Below, one piece after another: positions 46,062-58,049 of a DNA stretch of 64,000 bases (positions are counted from its first letter, which is position 1; the number at the start of each line of letters is the position of its first letter). Location: contig NW_024037072.1 in NCBI RefSeq assembly GCF_015706575.1, positions 3,043,001-3,107,000 on the forward strand, written 5' to 3'. The position numbers and the translations under genes were made by a program. Source of the stretch: Patiria miniata (Eukaryota; Echinodermata; Asteroidea; Valvatida; Asterinidae). The notes below the pieces were generated by a model. That model was not told the origin of the DNA and searched no databases. It saw only the letters and a program-made list of their open reading frames with translations.

Positions 46062-47727
46062 TAGGTTTTCCCGGCGAATTTCCTATTTTTTCTAATCAGT
46101 TTCATTATCAGCCATTCAATTTCGCGTGAGTTTTGCACATGTGGTCAAATTGGTGTTTCTTTTTCATTTCGGGTTCATTCAATTTAATTTTTAGGCAGCC
46201 AAGATTTTGCTGTGAATGTTCGTACATGTATTCATTTTCGGGCAGCCTATTTCGTTTTGGTGCATTCACGACTTAACTTGTAGCAGTCGTAAATTAAGTC
46301 TTTGCAACCTTTTGACGGTTGATGCATTCAAATTAGCGAACATCTGTGCGCTTATAACGTATAACCATGCTTTTCGTTTCTTATTCGTTTATGGGCAATC
46401 GCTTTCATCGTTTGGTCATTTAAATTAGTAACCTTTTTTAATCGATATATTTTTCCTATTTTCCTCCGAGGTTCATTTCCCCCCCCCCCCCAAAAAAAAC
46501 CTTGATGACTGTTAAATTTTTTAATGTTACAAATTAACTGATATGAGGGAAACAAGATGTAACGAAATAATTAACTGAAAAGGACTAAGATAATTTCTTT
46601 TTCACTGTTTATCTTTTCTACTTGTTTAAACGTTTGAGCAAGACGTGCAAGACATCGGGACACGTTATATGTTTGGCAATGGTTGTACCATCGGGAACAC
46701 TTCTCTTGTGTTATTTCTTAAACGTTTTCTAGCGTATGTCTGGCCGAACGCTTACTGTATTCAAAGGGCCCATGCAAAGTAAGTTTTCAATGCAAACATT
46801 GAAAATACATCTTTGTGTCACATTTAACCTTATTTGCAAGTTTTACTTTCCATTTTGAGGGGTGTGTTGGTGCCTTCTCTGTTTTTATGCTAATGCAAAG
46901 TTTCATATTCAATAAAAAAAAACCTGCCATGGCATTCCGGGCATGATTAATGTTACATAGCTATTTTAGCACAAAAAGTTGCTAGAATTTTGGATATTTT
47001 GCTGTCAGAATTTTTTTATTTTTGGTGATTCTATGATGTTTCAGTACATGGCAGTAAGCCAATGAGCAACCCTTTCTCACAAATGTTTTCAATTAGCAAA
47101 TTTTGGATGAATAATTTAAAAGAAAAACCTCTAAACTGAACATTGTCTTCCTGAAATGACATCACAGTAACAACGCGCTCATACGTAGTCCGGAAAAGCA
47201 TGGACACTTTTAAATGTTTAAAGAAGTGCACTTTTGCAATGAGATTAAACAACAAAATGTTGTCACTAAATGTGTATTTTCCTTACTTTTCACAGTAGTA
47301 AAGAGTTGCACAAAAACAATCCTGAGAAAAATTCATTGCACATACCCTTTAATTAAGAAAGAAAGGTATCTATGGATAGAAGACATCAAATATGATTTTA
47401 ATACGCTAAGGAATACAGACACGTACATGAAGTCTTCGTTTGACAAAATGTGAAATATGTTTGCCCATTAATGAAAACGAATGCCCGATCAACCCCTTAC
47501 TGCTGGTTTAGACGAAATTGAATGAGCAACGCGATACTTTTAATATGAATGCATCTTTGATAGGGATGAGTGAAGCTAAAAGGCGATAGAATGCTCGGAT
47601 AGTGAAATTGAATGATTCTTTTTGATTGTCGAATGCCCATCTGCGTGATCTTTCAATTTCAATCTAAATCAAATGAGCCAGGCGTTAAATTGAATGAAAA
47701 CTTGGTGAAAGTGGCCGGGAAAACCTA
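46062..47727. mobile_element. TIR element in GPCR7 leader intron (copy B)
   Basis: Same 14-bp ends as 33331-34816. It is about 180 bases longer, mostly a segment at about 47343-47520 that is absent from copy A, where cattgcaca runs directly into ttgaatgagc. Either copy A was deleted or copy B gained sequence. Microhomology (at) at the edges does not decide. Confidence 0.85.
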
Positions 47728-48362
47728 TATTAAATTCTACCGTTGGTAATATAAAAATAACAATTATGTTTTTGGAACCATTCCCAAACATATATACTAA
47801 TGCCAATGTCTTTTTTTCTGGACAAAGTTACATTAACCAAATCATATTTTGATTGGTTATTCCAGTGGTATCCATCAAAAATCTGAATCTCATGACAAAA
47901 TGATTACATGCAGGTGTGAGGCCTGTATATATAACCACCCTTAACCGTGTTGTGATAATGTAGTAATGTCCCTTGTTAGCACCATTTCAGATGGCTTGTT
48001 TTCCCAAGCCTTACAAAGCGTAGACCTAAACAATAAGTGAAATTCAAGTCAAAGTCGATTTGCAATTACGTACCTACATACAACTTCGTCCACAGGGCAA
48101 ATCCGAAAACAAACTTCGTCGAGATGATTAAGTCGAAAATGGGAAGAAACTAAAGCAGCGAGTCGATCGTCTCGCAACCAAAACATCGACTCTGAAACCT
48201 TGTGGCTCAACATGAAAGGAGAGATATGAAATTATACGATTAGTGTATTATTTATGTCATAAAACTGAAAGAAGAAACCTTATGGCATGTTGAATGCATA
48301 AAAATGCATAAATGTGTACAAATTAATAGAGAATTAAAGCGGAAGCGAAGTTCCTTATGCAA

Positions 48363-48371
48363 ATTACTCAC
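48363..48371 (-). promoter_or_regulatory. Candidate 5' splice donor for GPCR7 leader exon
   Basis: GTGAGTAAT on the minus strand. Only the preceding exon base differs from the other units (caatac against cgatac on the plus strand). Confidence 0.5.
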
Positions 48372-49674
48372 AATACAAACATGCAGTTTACTCGTGCAAT
48401 GCCGTTCAATGCCTCCCAATACATTCAGTATACGCCATGAAAACCACACAGTTGGATCCGAGTTCGGATTTTGAGTTTGTCTTGCCCTCCCAAAACTAAG
48501 CGAGTTTAACTACCAGACATTCGTCAATGCACTTGGTAGCGTGTTTTTATTGAAAAAGTAGTTTATTGTTAAGTGCTATACTAGCAATTGTCCTATTCAA
48601 CGATAGCAGTTTTATTAGATGACCGTTTGCCGATGACGACTTTTTAAGCCGAAAGTACCAACAAGAGCTGTCAATCAAACCAAGTGACAAGCTTTGACAT
48701 TCCTTTGCTACTGTTGGTTCAACCAATCTAATGAAGACTAGGACTGATCACAGAACTTGGAAATGAACTCGATCACATCTGGAGAAATCTGATAAGTTTG
48801 CATAAAATCACCGACAATGAAATAACCCTACCTATTTACAAAATGTATACTCCCTTGTCACAAAAGACAGGAAGCGGCAGCGTATTTTTTGAACATATGG
48901 CGAATATTAAACAAACAGATACGATGTTTTATTCACATCACCATCACGTACACACAGTCTTGTTTTACATGACTCTCGAGCACAAGGTATAGTCTTTCCC
49001 TTTTTCCCTATAATATAACGCTTTCCTATAGACTAAGCCACACAAACTCAAACATGAGAACCGTTTTCAACGAAAGAACTCTCGACGACAACGAAGGATC
49101 TGCGGTTCTCCTTTACGGACTACACTATTTACAAGTATCGTTTTTTTTCTTGAAAGCAAAATGTAATTTTCCCTAACGTATTCTACTCCCATAGTAATAA
49201 CTTTTATTTTTAATTGAGTTATTCTTGATATGTTAATTTATCTCAGCATGCATACACCACAGGCGTATTTAAGTTCCTTACACAATTGAAAACAAGACAT
49301 GATTCTGTTTTCAGGTGAATTAAAACTTATGTTTTGATATTGTCGCAGTTTTGACTTCGTCTTTTTGCAATAGAGGAGGAATTCCCGAAGAAGAAGCTTC
49401 GTTAAAACAACAAACAAAAACCACAAGAACATAATGTGAGTGGATAGGTCGATTCCTCGTGCGGGTAAAATCATTGTCTGTGATGTATTTTAGCTGATTT
49501 TGTTAGTAATATGTGCGCAAACACGAAGCATAAGTACAAGCCTACGAACTCTACCAGAACGACGTAGGAAAACAAATGGTGAGAGAATTGAAACATTAAA
49601 TGGAAATCATGAGAAATAATCGTCAAATTGTGAGTCAACACTCAACAAACTGTTTTGTTTTTGTCACTGTTTCT

Positions 49675-50592
49675 TTACATAATGGTCTCGGTACTTTGCT
49701 GGTCTTCGTAATCAACCTTTTCTCCAAATTCTTGATTCTGAAGCAGACGGCGACAGAACAGTGCTTTGAAGCCCTGCCTGAAATCATCCAAACGCCACCA
49801 GTAGATTAGCGGGTTGATAGCTGGAGACAGACAATAAATAAAAGCGGCAAACGTGTTGTAGTTATTGAAGGTATCGTCGGAGATTGTGCTCTGACCAGTT
49901 TTGATGAAATACTCCATTATCTGGCCGACGTTGAAAGGGATCCAACAAATGAATGATGTCACAAGAATGATGGACAAAGTGACCAACAGGCGACGGGTCT
50001 GACGAACACGAGTAGCGGTCTGTTCTGAGTCATTTGGGATGAAGACACCTCGGCTTGATGCAAGCGGGGGAACGTAGCTCTTGATCTTACTGAAGACGAA
50101 GCGGTACAGCACAGCGGTCACGATCCACACAGCGAGTACAAACGGAGATCTAAACCACGCTGATAGAATCAAGCGAACCTCGTTAGATGCCACCAAGATT
50201 ACCGGCAAGTGAAGTGCGAGGGAGAAACACCAAAGGAGAAGGCAAACCACTACCAGGCGGCATCGCGTCACTAACGCGTCATAGCGAAAGAACGGCGTGA
50301 TAGTCAGTGCCAGGTAGCGGTTCACAGCCACTGCTAAAATCGTCAGCACGGAAACAAAGAAACTCGACTGGAGAAGGGCAAGAAGAACTCGTGCCCGTAT
50401 TAGGGCATAGGCAATTAGCATCGCAGCAAACGCCAGGTCGGCCAGGGCGAGATTGAAGATGAAGGCGAAGTACTTGATGCGGAGATGGCTGGTTTTGGCT
50501 AACACCACCATCACCAGTAGATTCTCCAACACAGCCAGGCCTGATATCACAGCTCCACAATATGAGATTACAATGATCAAGGTAGAACTCAT
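49675..50592 (-). CDS. GPCR8: class A rhodopsin-like receptor, 305 aa
   Basis: A seven-transmembrane receptor with N24, LALADL, NRYLAL, CWIP and NPLIY, and the PPLASS-type loop 3 (here ASSRGVFIPN). It ends in the short tail STETIM. TM7 begins NTFAAFIYC. After helix 8 it has CRRLL, where most copies have CRCL. PFFRYDAL replaces PPSRYDAL in loop 2. An open frame runs 53 codons further upstream to 50751 but crosses the conserved acceptor (minus strand catttgtgcag), so I take the later ATG. Its upstream region resembles that of GPCR2 (50980-51420 against 10620-11660), not the GPCR4-7 type, so no GTGAGTAAT donor is visible. The ligand is unknown. Confidence 0.9.
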   Translation of the reverse strand: MSSTLIIVISYCGAVISGLAVLENLLVMVVLAKTSHLRIKYFAFIFNLALADLAFAAMLIAYALIRARVLLALLQSSFFVSVLTILAVAVNRYLALTITPFFRYDALVTRCRLVVVCLLLWCFSLALHLPVILVASNEVRLILSAWFRSPFVLAVWIVTAVLYRFVFSKIKSYVPPLASSRGVFIPNDSEQTATRVRQTRRLLVTLSIILVTSFICWIPFNVGQIMEYFIKTGQSTISDDTFNNYNTFAAFIYCLSPAINPLIYWWRLDDFRQGFKALFCRRLLQNQEFGEKVDYEDQQSTETIM

Positions 50593-50759
50593 TGTCGATT
50601 GCCTGCACAAATGAAACAACATGACCAACAACACCTTAGCGATCTTACAAATATATAATGAATTGGCGAATAAAACGGAACTTATTTTGCCGGTGAAGTG
50701 TTTTGGGGATATATGCATCTGCCACCGTTCGTAGTTGCCAACCATTTCCAAGGACTATT

Positions 50760-52180
50760 ATGCCGGTAAAGCTTTTGCCTAGACAAAACTATATCAACAA
50801 AATCATATTCTGGTTATTTTCCAGTGGAAACTCTATCTAGTCAGGAGTCATTTGGTCGGAATCGTGACCGATTGGTCCAAGGCACCAAACTTGGCAGATA
50901 GATTCTTGTAGCCCAAGAGAACCTCCCACAATAAGAGATTACTGTTGTTTACAATGATTAGGCCTATGTCTACGTCAGAACGTTTTCTTACCAATCATTT
51001 TGGGAATTTCCTTGAACTTGTTCAAGTCTCCTACGTTGAACCCTTCCCATAGTTTTAGCCCAATTTACGGACACCTCGTTTTTCCCCCGTTTTTTCTGTT
51101 TTCTAGGCTAAACATCACAATGTTGTCGCAGTTCACCTAATTTTCCATCAAGTTTTGATAGGGTAACTGTGCCAGTAGGCAACTTGGTTAATTTGACCAG
51201 ACTACTTGATATCTGGAGAAAAGGTAATGTGCGCAACATTAGAGTATAATAGTAGCCATTTTGGATCGTTACATTGTCCTCATAACTATTCAGTCACTGA
51301 TATGCTTTTAGAAAATGTTAAGTAAGCATATATAAGTAGGATCCCCAATATATCCTCTATATACCCAAATATGCCAACAAATATATTTCACGGCAGGTAT
51401 TTACGATTTATGTAAATTAGGCATCCGTCCCAAAAGAATTGAATTCTGATCATGAGATTCTACCGATTGTCATTTATTTGGAGAAATGATAGAATTATTG
51501 TTTTTATGAATCCTGCTCGCGAGACTGTATTGTATCTAAAGCAGACATTTATTGGAGTTTATGTGAATAATTGATATGGAACGAGGGTTGGTGTTGTGAA
51601 GGCAGAATTGTAGATTTACCATTGTTGAAAGAGCTCATTGTATTTGGTTAGTTTGGCCCCGGAACCTGTACCCCTTTTGCTTATATCCTGCACTGAATTG
51701 ATTGTTCGAGCTCATCTGGCAGGCCGTTACCTCTTTGAGAGAGACTACCACAGGCCCTTTGTTACTTGTTGGGACGAACAAAGGCTTGTCGGGACGCATC
51801 CATTTACATGAGGGAGTATCTTGAAAGCCTGAACCAATTTCGTAACTGTATTTATTGTTTTAAGTTAATATTTGCATATTAAAGTAAGAAAGCGAGTACC
51901 CACTTAGTGAGTAGAGTTTTCCGGATTTAATTTCCATTGTGTAAATATATTTGTACATTCTGAATTAGGCTGTAAATATAAGTTGTAAATATCGATTCCA
52001 GATCTCTTGGTTCTAGAAGTTGGGGTCATCACTGTAAATAATAATAAGTTCGAGGAATAGAATATGTTTAGTATCGACACCCAGATTTCTCTTAAAAAAG
52101 CCCGCAATCTGTCTCCGACATGGCTGCTTGTTCAGAATGTGGCATAACAAACAACTAACAAGTGGATTGTGTTCAGCCAT
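50760..52180. other. Spacer upstream of GPCR8
   Basis: No gene. 50980-51420 matches 10620-11660. 51430-51660 matches 59920-60130 (gaattctgatcatgagattc, cagacattga-type text, gccccggaac). 51960-52180 matches 60400-60620. These are paralogous receptor-unit spacers. Confidence 0.55.
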
Positions 52181-52676
52181 GTGGTTGCGAACGTGAAAGC
52201 GTGCCGGTTGTTAAGCAAAGCTAATCCGATTACGTAATTAGACACTGTAACAGAGCGTGACATTCATGCGCCTAAAACCGTGGCTTTTGCAGCCGTGTTT
52301 TTGCGAAGGGGCGATTTCTAAAGGTTACGTAACACTTTATTTTGAGTGAAACTTCAACAGACATGTTCGCGTTTGCGGGCGAAATGTTTGAAATTTAATT
52401 TCTCCCGTTTGGTGTGCATGATTGTGGTGCAGTTCACATTTGGAGGAAAGCCTCCTTCACTAAATATTAATTGATAAATATCACCTCTTTTTGCCGGCTT
52501 CCATTGGTTGACACCGTGATCCATGCCAAGTCACGCCGAGTGACGCTAATAAATTTGCTGATATGCACTTCGTCATTGTGTTGTTGGGCCGAAATCAGTC
52601 AACCGTAGCGCCTACGGCGCTGAAAACCATGCACGCGTGTATTTTGTCGGCAAAAAAATCCTTGTCAACAGATTAA

Positions 52677-53143
52677 CCCTAAAGGGGCCGGGTTATTTTG
52701 ACCATCTCTCAGCCGGGGGGCGGGGGGGGGCGGATTCCGCCACCTCCCCCCCCCCTAAGATCTCGGCCATCGAGTGACGAAAAATTTTGAAACTCGGCAC
52801 ATGCATAGAGCAACTCTTCCTTAACATACCCAAGAAATGTCATGACTATAGGTCAAAGGGTTTTGGAATTATGGCTAATTAATTATTCATATGTACGAAT
52901 GGCAATTCTGCTCTGTGTACACGACGTATATTCGAAAATTCAGTTTTCACGGCGCGTAGCGCCGGAAAAATTTTCGCTACGCGGCAACCCGTGGTCCGAT
53001 TTTTATGTTTTTAGTATCAAAAGATGCGCAAAGCTCGAGGCTATAAAGTCATAACAGCTCGGGTCGCGAAAAATTTTTTTTAGAGGCTATCACGGAAAAT
53101 GTTGAGGGGGGGGGGCGGATTCCGCCTCCCGGCCCCTTTAGGG
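52677..53143. mobile_element. piggyBac-like MITE with TTAA target
   Basis: TTAA at 52673-52676 and 53144-53147 flanks the inverted ends CCCTAAAGGGGCCGGG and CCCGGCCCCTTTAGGG. The subterminal gggcggattccgcc is also repeated at both ends, in direct orientation. TTAA plus a CCC start is the piggyBac pattern. It is non-autonomous and nested in the larger cluster. Confidence 0.8.
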
Positions 53144-53728
53144 TTAAGCTAAAATTCGGAAATATACTTTGATAATATTAGTGTTAAACTACTCGTGAAA
53201 TAACAACTTGGAGAAATTCCTAGAAGTTGATATAAATACATAGATTTGGGGAAGTTTTCGAACGTTTTCTTTGGCATCGATGACGGCGATTTTGTTACTG
53301 ATATGAAGTTTAGAATTTCTTCTTCCGTTACAATTTAACATTACAATTATACTGGGCATATTTTCTGAGTAATACAACGTTCAAAAGGCAATGTTTTGGG
53401 GAGGGTTTACGAATTTCACTGCTCTTTTAAAACAGCGTCTACGTACATAATCGGATTAGCCGCAACGCTTTCGCATTCCCAACCACACGGCTGCGATCTC
53501 CAAGGAAAATTTCGACGAGGATTTTTTGCCAACCAAACCCACGTGTACGCTTTTCAGCAATAGAGGTTTCGCATGCAAACGGATACGTTTAGTGCGACGG
53601 ATACGTCATCAGTTATGACGTCATACACCACTCACTATCCGCTAAACGTGCAGACGACACGCATATCTCGCTCGCTACACCTAAGTAAAAAACGGATACG
53701 GATAGCTAAACGTAAGTGTAAGCGTATC

Positions 53729-54135
53729 CAGGCGCGGTTCTAGAACCAATATTTTTGAGGGGCTAGCACGGTGGATCCAGAATTTTTTTCAGGGAGGCGT
53801 GCTGAAATGTAGACCGGTTATTTTTTCCAGACACTTAGGCCTCTGAAAATCAATAGGTGGGGTGGGGGGGGGGGGGGGGGGGGGGCTCATGCCATATTTT
53901 CAATGGGGAGCGCCAATAAAATCCTAAAATCATTCACACTATATTAACTACAAATGCACACTTGTCACGACTATTTCTTTAGGGGGAGACCGTTCGCATG
54001 TACATCACAATCCTTCTTTTTGCTAATGCAATTTTTTTTGTTACGGAATTTTTTTTGGGGGGGGGCTAGACAAAAAAATTGGGGGGGGGGGGGGGCTACA
54101 GCCCCCCCCCCCAGCCCCCCGTAGAACCGCGCCTG
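53729..54135. mobile_element. hAT-like MITE nested in the 52-55 kb cluster
   Basis: The ends caggcgcggttctagaacc and gtagaaccgcgcctg are inverted repeats. The flanks are agcgtatc (53721-53728) and agcatatc (54136-54143), 8 bp with one mismatch. It contains long G and C runs. Confidence 0.8.
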
Positions 54136-54759
54136 AGCATATCCGTTGGCTTGCAAAACCTCCCTATCCTATGGTTGACAGATTTCGGCCCGGCAACACA
54201 ATGACGAAGCGCATATTAGCATATTCATTAGCGTCACTCGGCGTGACTTGGCGGGGGTCTCGGTATCGGCCAATGGAAGCCGGCAAAAAGGGGTCATCAT
54301 ATTGGAAAGAATGTTGCAACCTGACGCTACTTCAGCGGTTGTGTACAAAGTCTATGGAGAGTCAAGAAAATGTTCTAAGCATTTCCTAACAAAACTGAAA
54401 ATGTTTCTCAGTTCACGATTCATGTCTTATCATTTTTGCAATGGATGACCTTCAATGAGATGACATGTGAAGAAAAAAAGCAGCATCAGGTTGCAACGTT
54501 TTTTCTCCTATTTATGAGGCTTGAAAAGATTGACAAATACAAACGCCAGTTTCACAACTTTAAAAAAATGCACGTAGCCAGGCCTATTTTTCCAGTTTTA
54601 AAGAAAAGTAGTTAACATAGGTCACAAGGTTTTATAGCAAATACTTGGATGATTTTAAGGGAAATAAACCCTGAAAGTTGCATGAAGATACAGTCTTCCA
54701 TTGCCAAACGGGAGAAATTAATTTTCAAAGATTTCAACCGCCAACGTGAACATGTCAAA

Positions 54760-55140
54760 TTGTCCTATACCATAAACTGCGAAACGTAGACACTGCAAAA
54801 CGTTGACCTGAGCAATAAATGGAATAAATTCAAGTCAATGTCGCTGCTGCCATCTTAACGTACTTACAGTGTCATCTACCGGGCAAGTCCAAAAAGAAAA
54901 ACACAGCCTCCTCCGTAATGACTGGTCAAAGAACTGGTAGAAACAGAATCAGTGCGTTGTCTCGCAATCTTGAACATCAAATACGTTTTAGCTCGAAGAG
55001 GGATCAGAAATTCATGCTGTTATAACCGAGAGAGGAGTGGCATACTGAATGCATTTACTCACATAAAATGCCAAACTAGTTGCGGCAATCCGGTTCGAAG
55101 GTCTGAATAGCGTTCTTTCGTTTTAAATAACCCACATTGT
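54760..55140 (-). repeat. Orphan receptor-upstream module
   Basis: Matches 15640-15990, 21545-21850 and 61260-61660 (aataaatggaataaattcaa, cttacagtgtcatctaccg). It includes tttactcac, which on the minus strand gives the donor-like GTGAGTAAA. No receptor follows directly on the minus strand: the next, GPCR8, is 4 kb away beyond the nested cluster. It may be GPCR8's displaced leader or a relic. Confidence 0.5.
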
Positions 55141-57009
55141 CAGTGCTCCGGATTAAGAGGGCTCACAACAAAGACGGACCAATTTAATCCTGTCGTAACC
55201 CAACTTTCTGTGATTGGGAGTTTCAACCGAACCTCATTGAACGGAATTAAAAGGTCGTCAGACCGAAAAGCAATTCAACCATACTGATTTCTTATTGCCA
55301 ACAAAAAGGCCCTTGCTGAGCCTCCCAGCACGGCCTTGAAGCAATTAACGTGCTTGTGGTAAAACCTCTTCGGATCAAATTGCTTTCTTGTAGGGAGCAA
55401 CACAATTTCATTGGTTTAAGTTCGAACTTTTGCGGACAGATTTTTTAAATAGTAATGTATGTTTGTTCTAGTCTGAATATCAACGTCTAATTATATCAAA
55501 GCATGCGCCTCAGCCAATCGGAGTCGACTTTAATAAATCTTGACGTCATTTCATTCCCAAATTAGGAATAAACGTTTGATTGGTCGATTCGAATGCAGAG
55601 TTTCAAAATACAACAACCGCGTAACATAATACAGAGAGCGTGACACAGCCTTTATTTCTGTATCTAGGTCTTTTTATCCATGTTAGACGAAGAGTCATTG
55701 TCTATAACATTTGAGCAGTTTCACTAAGTGATTATGCATCTTGACCTCAAGACCTCTTTTTTTCCCATAGAAATTCCTTTAAAATAATGCGAACCCCCCA
55801 ACCCTGCTCTGACATCCCCCCCCCCCCCAATGATACTGGTAATAATGTCCGCATGTGCACAAAATATCGACCGAGCCAGCTTGTTAAGGGGGCAAAGTGT
55901 TAACAATCGTTAGATTTCAGCGACGCTTAGGCCTTCGCAACCACAAGGCTGATAGGTTTTCTTTAATATTTCTGATATAAATTGTACTTGTATTTGTAAA
56001 TATTAATGTTCGTCGTATGTTTCAACAATGTATTTTCCTTATGAGTTTAATTGTTTACATTATTGTTATGTATACAGGGCCCCAATGGAAACCTCTTTTT
56101 AACTGTTTGGGAATACCCTGGGTAAAGAACTGGAATAAATAAAAATAAATAAATAAGGGTACTAAGGGAAATTTTATATATGCCCTTGAATTAACCATAA
56201 TCAAGGGATGGAGGTGGCGTTGTAATGTTTTGGTCTGAGGGCAAGGATTTATGAACATAATGGCGACTATTAAACAAACAGATAGGGCCTACGATGTTTT
56301 ATTTACATCACCATCATGTACACACGACGTGTTTTACATAACTCTCGAGGACAAGGCATTGTCTTTCCCTTTGTTCCTATAATATAACGCTCTCCTATAC
56401 ACTGAGACACACAAACTCAAGCACGAGAACCGTTTTCAACAAAAGATGAACTCTCGAGGATAACAAAGGATCGGTTGTTCTCCCTTTGTCAGGCTGTCCT
56501 CGGGGTGTTTTACGGTCTACACTATTTACAAGACAAAATTTATCGTTAATTCTTTTCCTGAAAGAAAAATGTAATTTCCCCTATCGTACTGTACGCCTAC
56601 AGCAATAAAAAAGGCAATAACAAACTCCATCTTCTGATATATAAAAAAAAATCCATTGACTCCCTGCAGAAACCATTTCAAGTTCCCACTTCAGACACTT
56701 CAAAAATAAATTGGCATGGTGCAAAATGAGCTTTTTGAAGAGTTGACGCCACGACGGCCACGTGTCGTCAATAGTTCACCATACATGTATATCAGCTAGA
56801 TACTGCAACGTGACTTCGCTCATACCCCCCCCCCCCTAAATTCTTTTCCGTAGGCGGGATGCTCCAAAGTCATGAATAATTCAATAGTTTCGATCGGGCC
56901 AGTATGTATATATTCTTGAAACAGAGCAATGATATTGAACAGCGTTGTTGTTATTTAGTCAACCAGTTGAATTTAAAGCATTTTAAAGTGCGGACGTTGT
57001 CGAGCTACC
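55141..57009. other. Spacer 3' of the GPCR9 unit
   Basis: 55141-55310 matches 61660-61830 (ggattaagagggctc…). 55980-56680 matches 7058-7680 and the copies in genes 4-7 units. 56740-56830 resembles the segment 3' of GPCR4 (gtcgtcaatagt, accatac). A minus-strand ORF at 57104-57703 has no recognisable domain and lies in the 3' module of GPCR9, so I do not call it. Confidence 0.5.
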
Positions 57010-57075
57010 ACCGTAGCCTAGTGGTTGAGCTATGGATACAAATATCCCTGGTTGGAATCCAGGTCGTCGGTGCTC
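57010..57075 (+). repeat. tRNA-like sequence, probably a SINE head
   Basis: An A-box-like tagcctagtgg (57014-57024) and a B-box-like ggttggaatcc (57050-57060) are correctly spaced. I cannot fold a convincing acceptor stem, so I read it as a tRNA-derived repeat fragment and not a working tRNA gene. Confidence 0.4.
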
Positions 57076-58049
57076 ATTTTCATCGACTGTTTTCTTCTCT
57101 GAATTAAGTGAATTTACCTTTGAGATAATTTAATTTTAAGGGGGAAAAAGAGGACACGAACTTCAGTGTCTTGCAACGATTCAAAGGTAAACTGAATTGG
57201 CTTTGGAGCATCCCTCCTACGGGGAAAAATCGCCCGCCCTGCAAATAGAACGCTGGGAAGGACTGATCTCTTTGAGCTCTTATTGGATAGCGTGACCTGT
57301 GACGTAGCATGCAGCACACGAACTCACTGCAGCAGGGGTGCGTTTTGGTGGTCGTAACCAAGAATTGGTTTAGTTGTTTCTTTTCGGTGAATTTCTTTGG
57401 CAATATTAGTTTGGTAAGAACTACGCAGGATGATGTAGTACTCAAATTCCCAAACCAATTAACCATGCGATGCCTGCGAAGGTCATGATACGTTACCCAG
57501 AATGCACTGCGTATACTTACTTCACAAGATTCTGTGAAGCCCATCAGCCCTTCCCAGCGAACAAGGCGGGGATGTGGTGAGCGAACAAAATGACACCATT
57601 TTGCGAAGTGAGCGACGTTTTGCAGGTCAGCTCTTGCTTTTGAAAATTGGCTGCAGCTGCATAGGGACGTTTGGAACCTCAAGATTGAATCCGAGAACAC
57701 CAATCCGATAACTCAACTAGGCCTACTGCGTGTAAAATAAAGTGAATTAATTTTTGATAACGTCACCATTTTGACTTTGTCACCGAAGCAGAAGCTTCGT
57801 TGAAAAAAAACCCAAACACAATACAGAACATAATTTGAGGGGATAAGTTGATTCCTCTTAAACGTCTCTGATGTTTCTTTGCTGATTTTGGTAGTACATT
57901 TGTAACAGGCCTACATGTATGTGCGCAATCATGAAGCATTGTGTACAAGCCTACAAACTCCACCAGAACAACATCGGAAAATAAATGGTGAAAGAATTGA
58001 AACATTATATGGAAATCATGAGATATGCTTTTTTTTTGGTCAATGTTTC

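Larger units (their letters stand above)
37738..49590. repeat. Segmental duplication, copy B (GPCR6 + GPCR7)
   Basis: The counterpart of 25918-36683. It differs from copy A by a foldback insertion at 41995, about 180 extra bases inside the TIR element near 47343-47520, and small indels. It continues into the GPCR8 unit, unlike copy A. Confidence 0.85.
52181..54750. mobile_element. Nested cluster of inverted-repeat elements
   Basis: The paralogous spacer (60590-60620) loses homology at about 52181 and the receptor-upstream module resumes at about 54750, so roughly 2.6 kb is inserted. Long arms 52365-52612 and 54172-54750 are inverted copies (tttttgccggcttccattgg, caagtcacgccgagtgacgc, tttctcccgtttgg). 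A second inverted pair is 52175-52240 against 53435-53500 (gctaatccgatta). Two smaller MITEs lie within. No transposase is recognisable. Confidence 0.7.

Noticed and set aside
57104-57703. 199-aa minus-strand ORF
   Set aside because: No recognisable domain; it overlaps the duplicated 3' module of GPCR9 and has no counterpart open frame in other units.
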